Below, piece by piece: positions 42,393 through 49,685 of a stretch of 64,000 nt of DNA (position 1 is its first letter; every line of letters begins with the position of its first letter). A program made the translations under genes and the position numbers. The notes under the pieces are model-generated. The model was given only the letters and a program-made list of their open reading frames with translations. It had not been told where the DNA came from and ran no database searches. The DNA lies in assembly GCA_937923795.1 (NCBI GenBank), contig CALDWI010000044.1, positions 1 through 64,000 of the forward strand, read 5' to 3'. Source of the DNA: an uncultured Collinsella sp. GTDB lineage: Bacteria; Actinomycetota; Coriobacteriia; Coriobacteriales; Coriobacteriaceae.

Positions 42393-42619
42393 CCCTGTGG
42401 ACAAAAATGCCAAATATGAGTACTGTTGCAAAATAAGTGCCATATCTATCGGCCGGTTTTGAGCAAAAATGGACTCAAAATCAATTTATCTAACCCCCTT
42501 TAAAGGGCGTTTGACGGCTTTCAACCTCTTCGAATCGCTCAAAGTAGGCAATTTGCTCTCGATTTTGCTGCTACTAAATTGGTGACAGTACTCATATTTG
42601 CCACTTTTTGACCACGGGG
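42393..42619. repeat. MITE-like element with imperfect terminal inverted repeats
   Basis: Ends 42393-42426 and 42585-42619 are inverted copies: the inner 16 bases (CAAATATGAGTACTGT) match exactly, the outer part with a few differences and one indel. About 158 bases lie between, AT-richer than the surroundings, without an open frame of note. The size and end structure resemble a miniature inverted-repeat element. I do not see a clear target-site duplication. Confidence 0.6.
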
Positions 42620-42712
42620 TATCCGGAGGGGCTCTCGACAAGCATCTAACGCTACAATAACTACCACGTGGCTGGGTTTGCCGGCCGAATGTGCGATGTC
42701 GTGGGAGGGGAC

Positions 42713-42961
42713 ATGGTCGAGTTTACAAAGACGATTAAAGATCCGTTGGGATTACATGCCCGCCCGGTTGCGCTGCTCTATGACATCATTGCCAAGCATC
42801 GTAGCGACGTGTCAGTCAGCATCGGCGATCGCCACACGGATGGCCGCGATGTCATGGGACTCATGGCTCTCTACGGCGAGTGCGGCGAGGACATCATCTT
42901 CCGCGTTTCGGGCGTGGATGAGGCTTCCTGCGTTACGTCGATCAGAAATCTCTCGCTCTAG
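42713..42961 (+). CDS. HPr-like phosphocarrier with Asp at position 46
   Basis: An 82-residue protein of the HPr family that would pass phosphate from enzyme I to PTS permeases. His15 lies in the canonical GLHARPVA. In HPr of Gram-positive bacteria Ser46 is phosphorylated by HPr kinase; here residue 46 is Asp (DGRDVMGLMAL), which mimics a permanently phosphorylated form and removes that switch. The start at ATG 42713 follows GGGAGGGG. The gene is isolated from PTS genes and has its own terminator. It could be a regulatory HPr paralogue rather than the main carrier. Confidence 0.88.
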   Translation: MVEFTKTIKDPLGLHARPVALLYDIIAKHRSDVSVSIGDRHTDGRDVMGLMALYGECGEDIIFRVSGVDEASCVTSIRNLSL

Positions 42962-42970
42962 GCATGATAG

Positions 42971-43006
42971 GGCGCGGTAAAGGATGGTCCTTTGCCGCGC
43001 CTTTTT
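42971..43006 (+). terminator. Terminator of the HPr-like gene
   Basis: A 14-bp stem (GGCGCGG, T-G pair, AAAGGA) with a three-base loop is followed by TTTTT. Confidence 0.92.
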
Positions 43007-43053
43007 GTTTCGTATAGGAAACTTTTTCGAAATCTGAATGGGGACCCTTTCCA

Positions 43054-43107
43054 AAAAGTTAACCACGTGTTAGTTTACTAAAGCGAACATAGGCGTGGTT
43101 AACTTTT
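43054..43107. promoter_or_regulatory. Inverted repeat in the feo leader
   Basis: A perfect 14-bp inverted repeat AAAAGTTAACCACG / CGTGGTTAACTTTT (43054-43067 and 43094-43107) encloses 26 bases. The spacer contains TTAGTTTACTAA, a shorter palindrome that could be a metal-regulator site. It lies 43 bases before feoA. It may be a terminator-like hairpin or an operator region. Confidence 0.5.
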
Positions 43108-43149
43108 ACCGCGTCGATGTTGAGGACGAACTGACGTTAGGAGCCACTC

Positions 43150-43392
43150 ATGTCTTGCGGACCGCAGATGCCGGCCATGCCGCTTTCGATGGTAAAAGCG
43201 GGCGAAACCGTGCGCGTGTCTCGTGTAAAGGGCAATGAGGACATGAAGCACCACCTCAAGGACCTCGGCTTTGTCGAGGGCAACGAAATCCACGTGGTGA
43301 GCTCGAGTGGCGCCAATATCATCGTCACCGTGCTGGGCGCACGCTTTGGCATCGATTCCAAGGTTGCCATGCACATCATGACCGTCGGTTAG
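43150..43392 (+). CDS. feoA: FeoA-domain protein (first)
   Basis: An 80-residue SH3-like cytoplasmic protein that assists the ferrous-iron transporter FeoB. The FeoA pattern is clear: VKAGETVRVSRVKGNEDMKH, HLKDLGFVEGNEIHVV, and the end GIDSKVAMHIMTV. A short CGPQMP segment precedes the domain. The start at ATG 43150 follows TAGGAG. It heads the operon feoA-feoA-feoB and probably the small Cys-rich protein gene; two FeoA proteins per operon are common in anaerobes. Confidence 0.92.
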   Translation: MSCGPQMPAMPLSMVKAGETVRVSRVKGNEDMKHHLKDLGFVEGNEIHVVSSSGANIIVTVLGARFGIDSKVAMHIMTVG

Positions 43393-43431
43393 TCCACAGC
43401 ATTTGATAAAAACCGAAAGGGGGACAAGAGG

Positions 43432-43653
43432 ATGAAGACGTTGGGTGACGTTAAGGTGGGCGAGAGCTCTACCATCGTCAAGCTTCACGGTGAGGGCGCG
43501 CTTCGCCGCCATCTTATGGACCTGGGGCTCATCAAGGGCACTTCGTTCAAGGTCGTGAAGGTTGCACCGCTCGGTGATCCGGTCGAGATCAACGTGCGCG
43601 GCTACGAGCTTTCCATCCGCAAGGAGGAGGCGGCCGTCGTCGAGGTCCAGTAA
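43432..43653 (+). CDS. feoA: FeoA-domain protein (second)
   Basis: A 73-residue FeoA protein, different in sequence from the first copy. It has RRHLMDLGLIKGTSFKVVK and the ending EINVRGYELSIRKEEAAVVE, the usual FeoA sheet pattern. It begins 39 bases after the first feoA with AAAGGGGG upstream. A DtxR-like box lies between it and feoB. Confidence 0.92.
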   Translation: MKTLGDVKVGESSTIVKLHGEGALRRHLMDLGLIKGTSFKVVKVAPLGDPVEINVRGYELSIRKEEAAVVEVQ

Positions 43654-43684
43654 GGACTTGCGGCGCATATTTCTGCAGATAAAG

Positions 43685-43703
43685 TTAGGTTTTTCTAACT
43701 TAA
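43685..43703 (+). promoter_or_regulatory. Candidate DtxR/IdeR iron box before feoB
   Basis: The 19-base palindrome-like TTAGGTTTTTCTAACTTAA matches the actinobacterial IdeR/DtxR consensus in about 15 of 19 positions. It lies between feoA2 and feoB, 73 bases before the feoB start. An iron-loaded DtxR-type repressor could act here on an internal promoter. Confidence 0.5.
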
Positions 43704-43775
43704 TGCAGCATTTTGAAGCACATTATCCAGCCTGCGCGGAGAAAGCAGCGCGGGCACACAAGGAAGAAGGATTGA

Positions 43776-46103
43776 ATGGCGGATTCTCAGATCCATGTCG
43801 CACTTGCGGGTAACCCCAACTGCGGCAAGACCACGCTTTTCAACCTGATCACCGGCGCCAACGGTTATGTTGGCAACTGGCCTGGTGTTACGGTTGAGAA
43901 AAAGGAAGCCAAGCTCCTGAGTGACAAGAACGTCACCATCACGGATCTCCCCGGTATCTACTCGCTTTCCCCCTACAGCCCTGAGGAGCAGTGCTCGCGC
44001 GACTACCTCATGAGCGGCGAGCCCGATGTCGTCGTCCAGGTGGTCGACGCCACCAACCTCGAGCGCAACCTGTACCTGGCACTTCAGGTCATCGAGACCG
44101 GCCTGCCCGTGGTCGTTGCCCTCAACATGGCCGACCTGGTCGAGAAGAATGGCGACAAGATCGACACCGACAGGCTTTCCAAGAAGCTCGGCTGCCCGGT
44201 TATGATGATCTCGGCCCTTAAGAACAAGGGCATCAAGGAGCTCTTCGAGCAGGTTAAGAAGTCCGCTGCTTCCAAGGGCCAGGTGCCGGAGCACAAGTTC
44301 GACTCCTCCATCGAGGACGTTCTGACGCACATCGAGAACAACCTGCCGGCAAGCGTCCCCGCCAACAAGCGCCGCTACTATGCCGTCAAGCTGTTCGAGC
44401 GCGATGCGGACGCCTGCAAGCTCATCAACCTCACCAAGGAGAAGGCCGCTCGCGTCGAAGAGCTGGTCGCTCAGTGCGAGCAGGACTGCGACGACGATGC
44501 CGAGTCCATCATCACCGGTGAGCGCTACGGCGTGATCGCCCACATCATCGACGAGTGCCTCACCAAGGCTCCGGCCAAGATGAGCACCTCCGAGAAGATC
44601 GACCGCGTGGTTACCAACCGTATTTTGGGCCTGCCGATCTTTGTGGTCATCATGTTCTGCGTGTACTACATCGCCGTCTCCACTTTGGGCGGCACGGTGA
44701 CCGACTTCACCAACGACCAGCTCTTCGGTACCGACGGCTGGTATGTGCTCGGTCAGGGCCGCGATGCCTATGACGCAGCTGTCGAGGCTGCGGGTGACGC
44801 CGCCGATTTGGTTGACCCGGCGGAGTATGGCCCGTATGTTCCGGGTATTACCACCATGGTCCACGACGCACTTGTGGCGGGTGGCACCGAGGACGGTGGC
44901 CTGGTCGATTCGCTGGTCTGCGACGGCATCGTCGGCGGTATTGGCGCCATCATGGGCTTCGTCCCGCAGATGTTCCTGCTCTTTGTGATGCTGTCCTTCC
45001 TGGAGGACTGCGGCTACATGGCCCGCGTCGCCTTTATCATGGACCGCGTGTTCCGCCGGTTTGGCCTGTCCGGTAAGTCCTTCATCCCCATGCTCGTGTC
45101 CTCGGGCTGCGGCGTCCCCGGCGTCATGGCCACCAAGACCATCGAGAACGAGAAGGACCGCCGCATGACGGTCATGACCACCACGTTCATTCCCTGTGGC
45201 GCCAAGCTGCCGATTATTGCCCTGCTCATGGGTTCCATCATCGGCGATTCTTCCACCACCGCCGCGTGGATCAGCCCGCTCTTCTACTTCCTGGGCGTCT
45301 TTGCCGTCATCGCCTCGGGCCTCATGCTCAAGAAGACCAAACTCTTCGCCGGTCGCCCGACGCCGTTCGTTATGGAGCTTCCCGCCTACCACTTCCCGGC
45401 GATCCGCTCTTGGGCACTGCACGTGTGGGAGCGCTGCTGGGCCTTTATCAAGAAGGCCGGCACGATCATCTTCGCGTCCACCGTCGTTGTTTGGTTCCTC
45501 TCCAACTTTGGTAGCTATAACGGTTCCTTTGGCTTCCTGCCTGCGATGGACGGCATCCCCGAGGAGTTCACGGACTATTCTGTGCTCGCCATGCTGGGCA
45601 ACCTGGTTGCCTGGATCTTCGCCCCGCTCGGCTTTAGCACTTGGCAGGCAACCGCGCTGACCGTCTCTGGCCTTGTCGCCAAGGAGAACGTCGTCGCCAC
45701 CGCCGGCTCGCTGCTGTCCGTCGCCGACGCGGGCGAGACCGACCCGAGCCTGTGGACCGCGTTCGCCGGCATGTTCCCGACTATGGGCGCTTGCGTGGCC
45801 TTCGGCGCCTTCAACCTGCTGTGCGCTCCGTGCTTTGCCGCCATTGGCACCATCCGCAACCAGATGGATTCCGGCAAGTGGACCGCGATTGCCATCGGCT
45901 ACGAGTGCGCCTTCGCTTGGGTGATCGCCCTGTTCATCAACCAGTTCTACAACCTGCTTGTTCTGGGGCAGTTTGGTATCTGGACGGTTGTGGCCATTGT
46001 GCTGCTGGTTGCGATGCTCTTCCAGATTTTCCGTCCCATGCCTAAGTTTGCTTGGACGGACGAGGACGAGACCAACACTGCTTCCGCTGCAGTTTCCGCT
46101 TAA
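43776..46103 (+). CDS. feoB: Ferrous iron transport protein FeoB
   Basis: A 775-residue inner-membrane Fe(II) importer. The N-terminal G-domain has G1 (GNPNCGKTTLFN), G3 (DLPGIYSLSPYSPEE) and G4 (NMAD), followed by the helical spacer domain to about residue 275. The membrane part begins with LPIFVVIMFCVYY and has two Gate motifs (around SSGCGVPGVMATKTI and LVAKENVVATAG). An extra loop of about 60 residues, GTDGWYVLGQGRDAYDA onward, lies after the first helix. The start is ATG 43776. With the two feoA genes it forms the iron operon. Confidence 0.96.
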   Translation: MADSQIHVALAGNPNCGKTTLFNLITGANGYVGNWPGVTVEKKEAKLLSDKNVTITDLPGIYSLSPYSPEEQCSRDYLMSGEPDVVVQVVDATNLERNLYLALQVIETGLPVVVALNMADLVEKNGDKIDTDRLSKKLGCPVMMISALKNKGIKELFEQVKKSAASKGQVPEHKFDSSIEDVLTHIENNLPASVPANKRRYYAVKLFERDADACKLINLTKEKAARVEELVAQCEQDCDDDAESIITGERYGVIAHIIDECLTKAPAKMSTSEKIDRVVTNRILGLPIFVVIMFCVYYIAVSTLGGTVTDFTNDQLFGTDGWYVLGQGRDAYDAAVEAAGDAADLVDPAEYGPYVPGITTMVHDALVAGGTEDGGLVDSLVCDGIVGGIGAIMGFVPQMFLLFVMLSFLEDCGYMARVAFIMDRVFRRFGLSGKSFIPMLVSSGCGVPGVMATKTIENEKDRRMTVMTTTFIPCGAKLPIIALLMGSIIGDSSTTAAWISPLFYFLGVFAVIASGLMLKKTKLFAGRPTPFVMELPAYHFPAIRSWALHVWERCWAFIKKAGTIIFASTVVVWFLSNFGSYNGSFGFLPAMDGIPEEFTDYSVLAMLGNLVAWIFAPLGFSTWQATALTVSGLVAKENVVATAGSLLSVADAGETDPSLWTAFAGMFPTMGACVAFGAFNLLCAPCFAAIGTIRNQMDSGKWTAIAIGYECAFAWVIALFINQFYNLLVLGQFGIWTVVAIVLLVAMLFQIFRPMPKFAWTDEDETNTASAAVSA

Positions 46104-46132
46104 GTCCGAATAAGGATTAACCCCTTTCCACG

Positions 46133-46165
46133 AGCCCGGGTGTCCCAGCGACACTCGGGCTTTTT
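46133..46165 (+). terminator. Terminator after feoB
   Basis: A 12-bp stem AGCCCGGGTGTC/GACACTCGGGCT (one G-T pair) with a five-base loop is followed by TTTT. Confidence 0.85.
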
Positions 46166-46278
46166 GGTGGGGGAGATGTGGCGTTTCCGCAGATAAAACC
46201 GACCAAAATAAACCTGTCCCTTTTTGGTAGGTGGAGGATGGGGTAAAGTAAGTGGTGGTTAACTAGAGGAGGCTTGCT

Positions 46279-46479
46279 ATGGCACCTATCGATATTGTTG
46301 TACTGGCTGTTATCGGCATTGCGTTTGTCGCCGTGTGCGTGCGCATTTATCGCAAGGGCACCTGCGCCGACTGCGCTCAAGGTGGCGTTTGCACGGGGCA
46401 TTGCTCCAACAAAAAGACGTGCGCTGCACTTAAGGGCGTAGACAAAATCGCCGAAGACTTGGGTCGCGGTATCAAATAA
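46279..46479 (+). CDS. FeoB-associated Cys-rich membrane protein
   Basis: A 66-residue protein with one N-terminal transmembrane helix (IDIVVLAVIGIAFVAVCVRI) and a short cytoplasmic tail bearing cysteines in TCADC, GVCTGHC and KKTC. Such small proteins accompany feoB in many anaerobes and may help handle Fe(II) at the membrane. The start at ATG 46279 follows GAGGAGG. It is 175 bases behind feoB, beyond a terminator, and has its own terminator. Confidence 0.85.
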   Translation: MAPIDIVVLAVIGIAFVAVCVRIYRKGTCADCAQGGVCTGHCSNKKTCAALKGVDKIAEDLGRGIK

Positions 46480-46492
46480 GGTCCGGACATCC

Positions 46493-46529
46493 AAGCGCTC
46501 CGCGGGCATCCGTTCGCGGGGCGCTTTGT
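46493..46529 (+). terminator. Terminator after the Cys-rich gene
   Basis: A 12-bp stem AAGCGCTCCGCG/CGCGGGGCGCTT with one T-G pair and a ten-base loop is followed by TGTG, a weak tail. Confidence 0.6.
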
Positions 46530-46623
46530 GCATTTGAGGGAGAGCACGGCGAGTCGAAGAGTATTTTTGGGGTATCGTTAACTGGACTATTAATTGGCAA
46601 CTTATCTATAACGGAGTAACCGC

Positions 46624-47703
46624 ATGAGCGCTCGCGTAACCATGAAGGACATAGCCGCCGAGCTTGGCGTTTCCATCAATACCGTGCACAAGGCCCTGAC
46701 GGGAAAGGCCGGCGTGAGCGAATCCGTGCGCGCCAAGGTGAACGCTAAGGCCGAGGCCATGGGCTATCACCGCAACACAAGTGCCTCAAGCCTGCGCCGC
46801 AAGGATATCAATCTGGTGTTTTGCCTGCCCCGCGCATCGCGCGAGGGAGCGTACTTTTTCCGTTACCTGTGGGAAGGCTGCAATCGCTTTGAACAGGAGG
46901 TCATCGACCGGGGCATTACGGTTGAGCGCGTTGAATTTGGCGTGGGCGGCTACGCCGATGCACTCGAGCAAATCGACGAGCGTCTGCAGGTGGGCGAGAA
47001 GATTGATGGCTTGCTCGCCTATGCGCCGGGCGACGATCGTGCGACTGAGCTTTTGGGGCAGATCGCCGAGGCGGGCGTGGCGATCGAGCTCGTCGACGGC
47101 GACCGTCCGCATTTGAATCGTTTGGGTGCGAGCTTGGCCGATTATTCGACGGCAGGCAGCCTTATGGCCGAGCAGGCGGCAAACCTGGTCCATGCTTCTG
47201 GGGCCGACGCCCGCGTGCTCCTTTTGACAGGCGACCCATATACCGATTCGCACTATCTAACCGCCCGCGCCTTCCACAATTACCTGCGCGAACGTGATAT
47301 TCCATGGCAGGTTGAGGATCTTGCAGGTGCCCATGCGCAAGTCAAACAACTCGAGCATGAGCTCGAAAAGCGCTTGAGTGCGCCGGACGCCCCCGAACTT
47401 ATCTGTAGCGTTTTTGCCGTTGGTTCCGAAGTGGTTGCCGACGCGCTCGTCTCGACCGGCAAGGCCGGTCAGGTCATGGTGATCGGCAACGACCTGTTTC
47501 CCGAAAGTGCTCTGGCCTTGCGCCGCGGTATCTTTACCAATATTGTCTATAAGGACCCGACGAGCCTGGCGTATCGCGGCGCTAAGACGCTGGGCGATTA
47601 TCTGCTGTGGGGAAGGACCCCGACGGTGCCCGTCCAGAAGGGCGCCGTCGAGATGGTATTTGCCAGCAATGTCGATCGCTACTGCGAACTTGCGGGTATT
47701 TAG
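46624..47703 (+). CDS. LacI-family regulator, candidate controller of the pectin/uronate genes
   Basis: A 359-residue regulator. The headpiece reads MKDIAAELGVSINTVHKALTGKAGV, so the recognition helix is INTVHKAL, different from the other LacI protein here. The hinge and a sugar-binding domain follow (LICSVFAVGSEVVADAL, VIGNDLFPESALALRRG). It stands first in the pectin region, and repeated palindromes GTGAACGTTCAC occur before uxaC, the GPH transporter and the GH105 gene. LacI proteins bind CG-centred palindromes of this kind. The assignment rests on position and site type, not on a direct match. Confidence 0.88.
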   Translation: MSARVTMKDIAAELGVSINTVHKALTGKAGVSESVRAKVNAKAEAMGYHRNTSASSLRRKDINLVFCLPRASREGAYFFRYLWEGCNRFEQEVIDRGITVERVEFGVGGYADALEQIDERLQVGEKIDGLLAYAPGDDRATELLGQIAEAGVAIELVDGDRPHLNRLGASLADYSTAGSLMAEQAANLVHASGADARVLLLTGDPYTDSHYLTARAFHNYLRERDIPWQVEDLAGAHAQVKQLEHELEKRLSAPDAPELICSVFAVGSEVVADALVSTGKAGQVMVIGNDLFPESALALRRGIFTNIVYKDPTSLAYRGAKTLGDYLLWGRTPTVPVQKGAVEMVFASNVDRYCELAGI

Positions 47704-47728
47704 CCGATTGAGCAGGTACCCCCTCTTG

Positions 47729-47927
47729 CGACGTGCATTTTTGGGAGTATTCAGCATTGGCATGCCCTGAATGAGGTGCAGAACGACTGTTTTAAGTGCC
47801 CCCGATGGCGTAATTTGCCATCGGGGGCACTTTTTATGCCGATCGGGCGCTATCTGCGTTCCAAATAGGACGCTGAGGATGGCGCACGGCGCGCTCCAAT
47901 GCTGAATACTCCCAAAAATGTACGTCG
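47729..47927. repeat. MITE-like element with 32-bp inverted ends around a terminator
   Basis: Ends 47729-47760 and 47896-47927 are inverted copies with one mismatch in 32. The 199-bp unit contains a strong terminator hairpin at 47794-47835. No open frame is credible. The unit may be a mobile miniature element that brings its own terminator, or a large nested hairpin at the end of the lacI transcript. Confidence 0.65.
47794..47835 (+). terminator. Strong terminator of the lacI-type gene
   Basis: A 16-bp stem AAGTGCCCCCGATGGC with its exact complement and a seven-base loop is followed by TTTTT. Confidence 0.92.
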
Positions 47928-48016
47928 GGACATGACCCACCTGAGCAAAAGCGCTCAAGTTCGGTGTTCGGGGACGCCAACCGGTCCGCAATGCATGCAA
48001 GTCACAGCTCCGGCAA

Positions 48017-48044
48017 CCGTTGAACGGGCAAAACCTACCGTTCA
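48017..48044 (+). promoter_or_regulatory. 28-bp CCGTT direct-repeat element (copy 2)
   Basis: CCGTT stands at element positions 1-5 and 22-26, AAA at 15-17 and ACCGTTCA at the end, as in copies 1 and 3. Its end lies 22 bases before the -35 box of the uxaC promoter. Confidence 0.6.
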
Positions 48045-48058
48045 CCCCATGGTTGTTA

Positions 48059-48110
48059 GGTGAACGTTCACCTTTTGAGTCGTAATGGATTAGTATGGTG
48101 AACGTTCACC
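48059..48110 (+). promoter_or_regulatory. uxaC promoter with two perfect LacI-type operators
   Basis: GGTGAACGTTCACC occurs at 48059-48072 and 48097-48110, centres 38 bp apart. TTCACC at the end of operator 1 (48067-48072) serves as -35, 18 bases before TAGTAT (48091-48096), and operator 2 follows immediately. Both sites overlap the polymerase footprint. Confidence 0.82.
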
Positions 48111-48163
48111 TAGAGGATGACGAGCGTATTGTGCGCCCGCTCCGCAAACAAAGGGGTTGTTTG

Positions 48164-49591
48164 ATGAAAAACTTCATGGACGATCAGGATTTCCTGCTGA
48201 GCACCAAGACCGGCGAGGAGCTGTTCCACAACTTTGCCGAGGGCATGCCCATCGTCGACTACCACTGCCACATTTCTCCCAAGGAGATTTGGGAGGACAA
48301 GCGTTTCGAGAACATCACCGAGGTTTGGCTGGGCGGCGACCACTACAAGTGGCGCCTGATGCGTGCCAACGGCGTCGACGAGCGCTTTATCACTGGCGAC
48401 GCCCCTGCTCGCGAGAAGTTCCAAAAGTGGGCCGAGACCCTGGGTCGCTGCGTCGGCAACCCCGTCTTTGAGTGGAGCCACCTGGAGCTTAAGCGCTACT
48501 TTGGCTACGAGGGCGTCCTCAACGGCAAGACTGCCCAGGAGGTTTGGGACCTTGCCAACGCCAAGCTCGCCGAGGCTAGCTTTACCTGCCGCAACCTGAT
48601 CAAGCAGTCCAACGTCCGCATGATCTGCACTACCGACGACCCCGCCGACAGCTTTGAGTGGCACAAGAAGATTGCCGCCGACGACAGCTTTGACGTTCAG
48701 GTCGTTCCCGCCATGCGCCCCGATGCCGCTTTGCGCATCGAGCGCGGCCAGGAGTTTGCCGACTACTGCAAGCACCTTTCCGAGGTTGCCGGCGTTGAGG
48801 TCAGCGACTTTGAGGGCATGAAGGCTGCCATTTCCAAGCGCTACGACGTTGCTCACGAGCTGGGCTGCCGCGCCTCCGACCACGCACTCGACTACGTTAT
48901 GTATGTCCCGGCTACCGCCGATGAGATTGAGGCCATCTTTGCCAAGGGCCTGGCTGCCGAGCCGCTCACCGAGGAAGAGGTCCTCAAGTACAAGACTGCC
49001 TTTATGCAGTTCGTTGCCGGCGAGTATGTCCGTCTGGGCTGGGCCATGCAGCTGCACTTTGGCTGCAAGCGCGACAACAACCGCGCCATGTTCGCCAAAC
49101 TCGGTCCCGACACCGGCTACGACTGCATCTCCAACTACACGCCGTCCGACCAGCTCGCCGATTTCCTCAACTCCATCCAGGAGACCTGCGGCCTGCCCAA
49201 GACCATCCTGTACAGCCTGAACCCCATCGATAACACCATGATCGATACCGTCATGGGTTGCTTCCAGGAGGCTCCGACTGCCGGTAAGATTCAGAACGGC
49301 TCCGCCTGGTGGTTCAACGACAACGAGGTCGGCATGCGCGAGCAGCTTACGGCTCTGGCTAACGAGGGCGTGTTGGGCAACTTTGTGGGCATGCTTACCG
49401 ATTCCCGCTCCTTCCTGTCCTATCCGCGCCACGAGTACTTCCGTCGCGTGCTGTGCAGCGTGATCGGCGAGTGGGTCGAGCAGGGCAAGTACCCGGCCGA
49501 CATGGAGCTGCTGGGCGAGGTTGTGCGTGACATCAGCTACAACAATGCGGTCCGCTACTTTGGCTTTGACCTGGACACCGACGAGGCCTAA
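48164..49591 (+). CDS. uxaC: Glucuronate/galacturonate isomerase
   Basis: A 475-residue cytoplasmic isomerase that turns D-galacturonate into D-tagaturonate (and glucuronate into fructuronate). It has the amidohydrolase-like VDYHCHISPKEIWED metal motif, MICTTDDPADSFEWH and the C-terminal GMLTDSRSFLSYPRHEYFRR typical of UxaC. The start at ATG 48164 follows AAAGGGG; upstream in-frame codons lie in the operator and can be excluded. It heads uxaC-uxaB-uxaA, the isomerase pathway from galacturonate to 2-keto-3-deoxygluconate. Confidence 0.96.
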   Translation: MKNFMDDQDFLLSTKTGEELFHNFAEGMPIVDYHCHISPKEIWEDKRFENITEVWLGGDHYKWRLMRANGVDERFITGDAPAREKFQKWAETLGRCVGNPVFEWSHLELKRYFGYEGVLNGKTAQEVWDLANAKLAEASFTCRNLIKQSNVRMICTTDDPADSFEWHKKIAADDSFDVQVVPAMRPDAALRIERGQEFADYCKHLSEVAGVEVSDFEGMKAAISKRYDVAHELGCRASDHALDYVMYVPATADEIEAIFAKGLAAEPLTEEEVLKYKTAFMQFVAGEYVRLGWAMQLHFGCKRDNNRAMFAKLGPDTGYDCISNYTPSDQLADFLNSIQETCGLPKTILYSLNPIDNTMIDTVMGCFQEAPTAGKIQNGSAWWFNDNEVGMREQLTALANEGVLGNFVGMLTDSRSFLSYPRHEYFRRVLCSVIGEWVEQGKYPADMELLGEVVRDISYNNAVRYFGFDLDTDEA

Positions 49592-49685
49592 GCCCGCATC
49601 GAATCACATCGAACCCTGGGCGCCGTTGCCACACGCGGAGCCCCGTTTTGCTTGCACGCTAACAAACATCTAAGGAGACACATAG

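Noticed and set aside
43695..46154. Minus-strand open frame opposite feoB
   Set aside because: No family motifs and an unlikely composition; feoB on the plus strand is complete.
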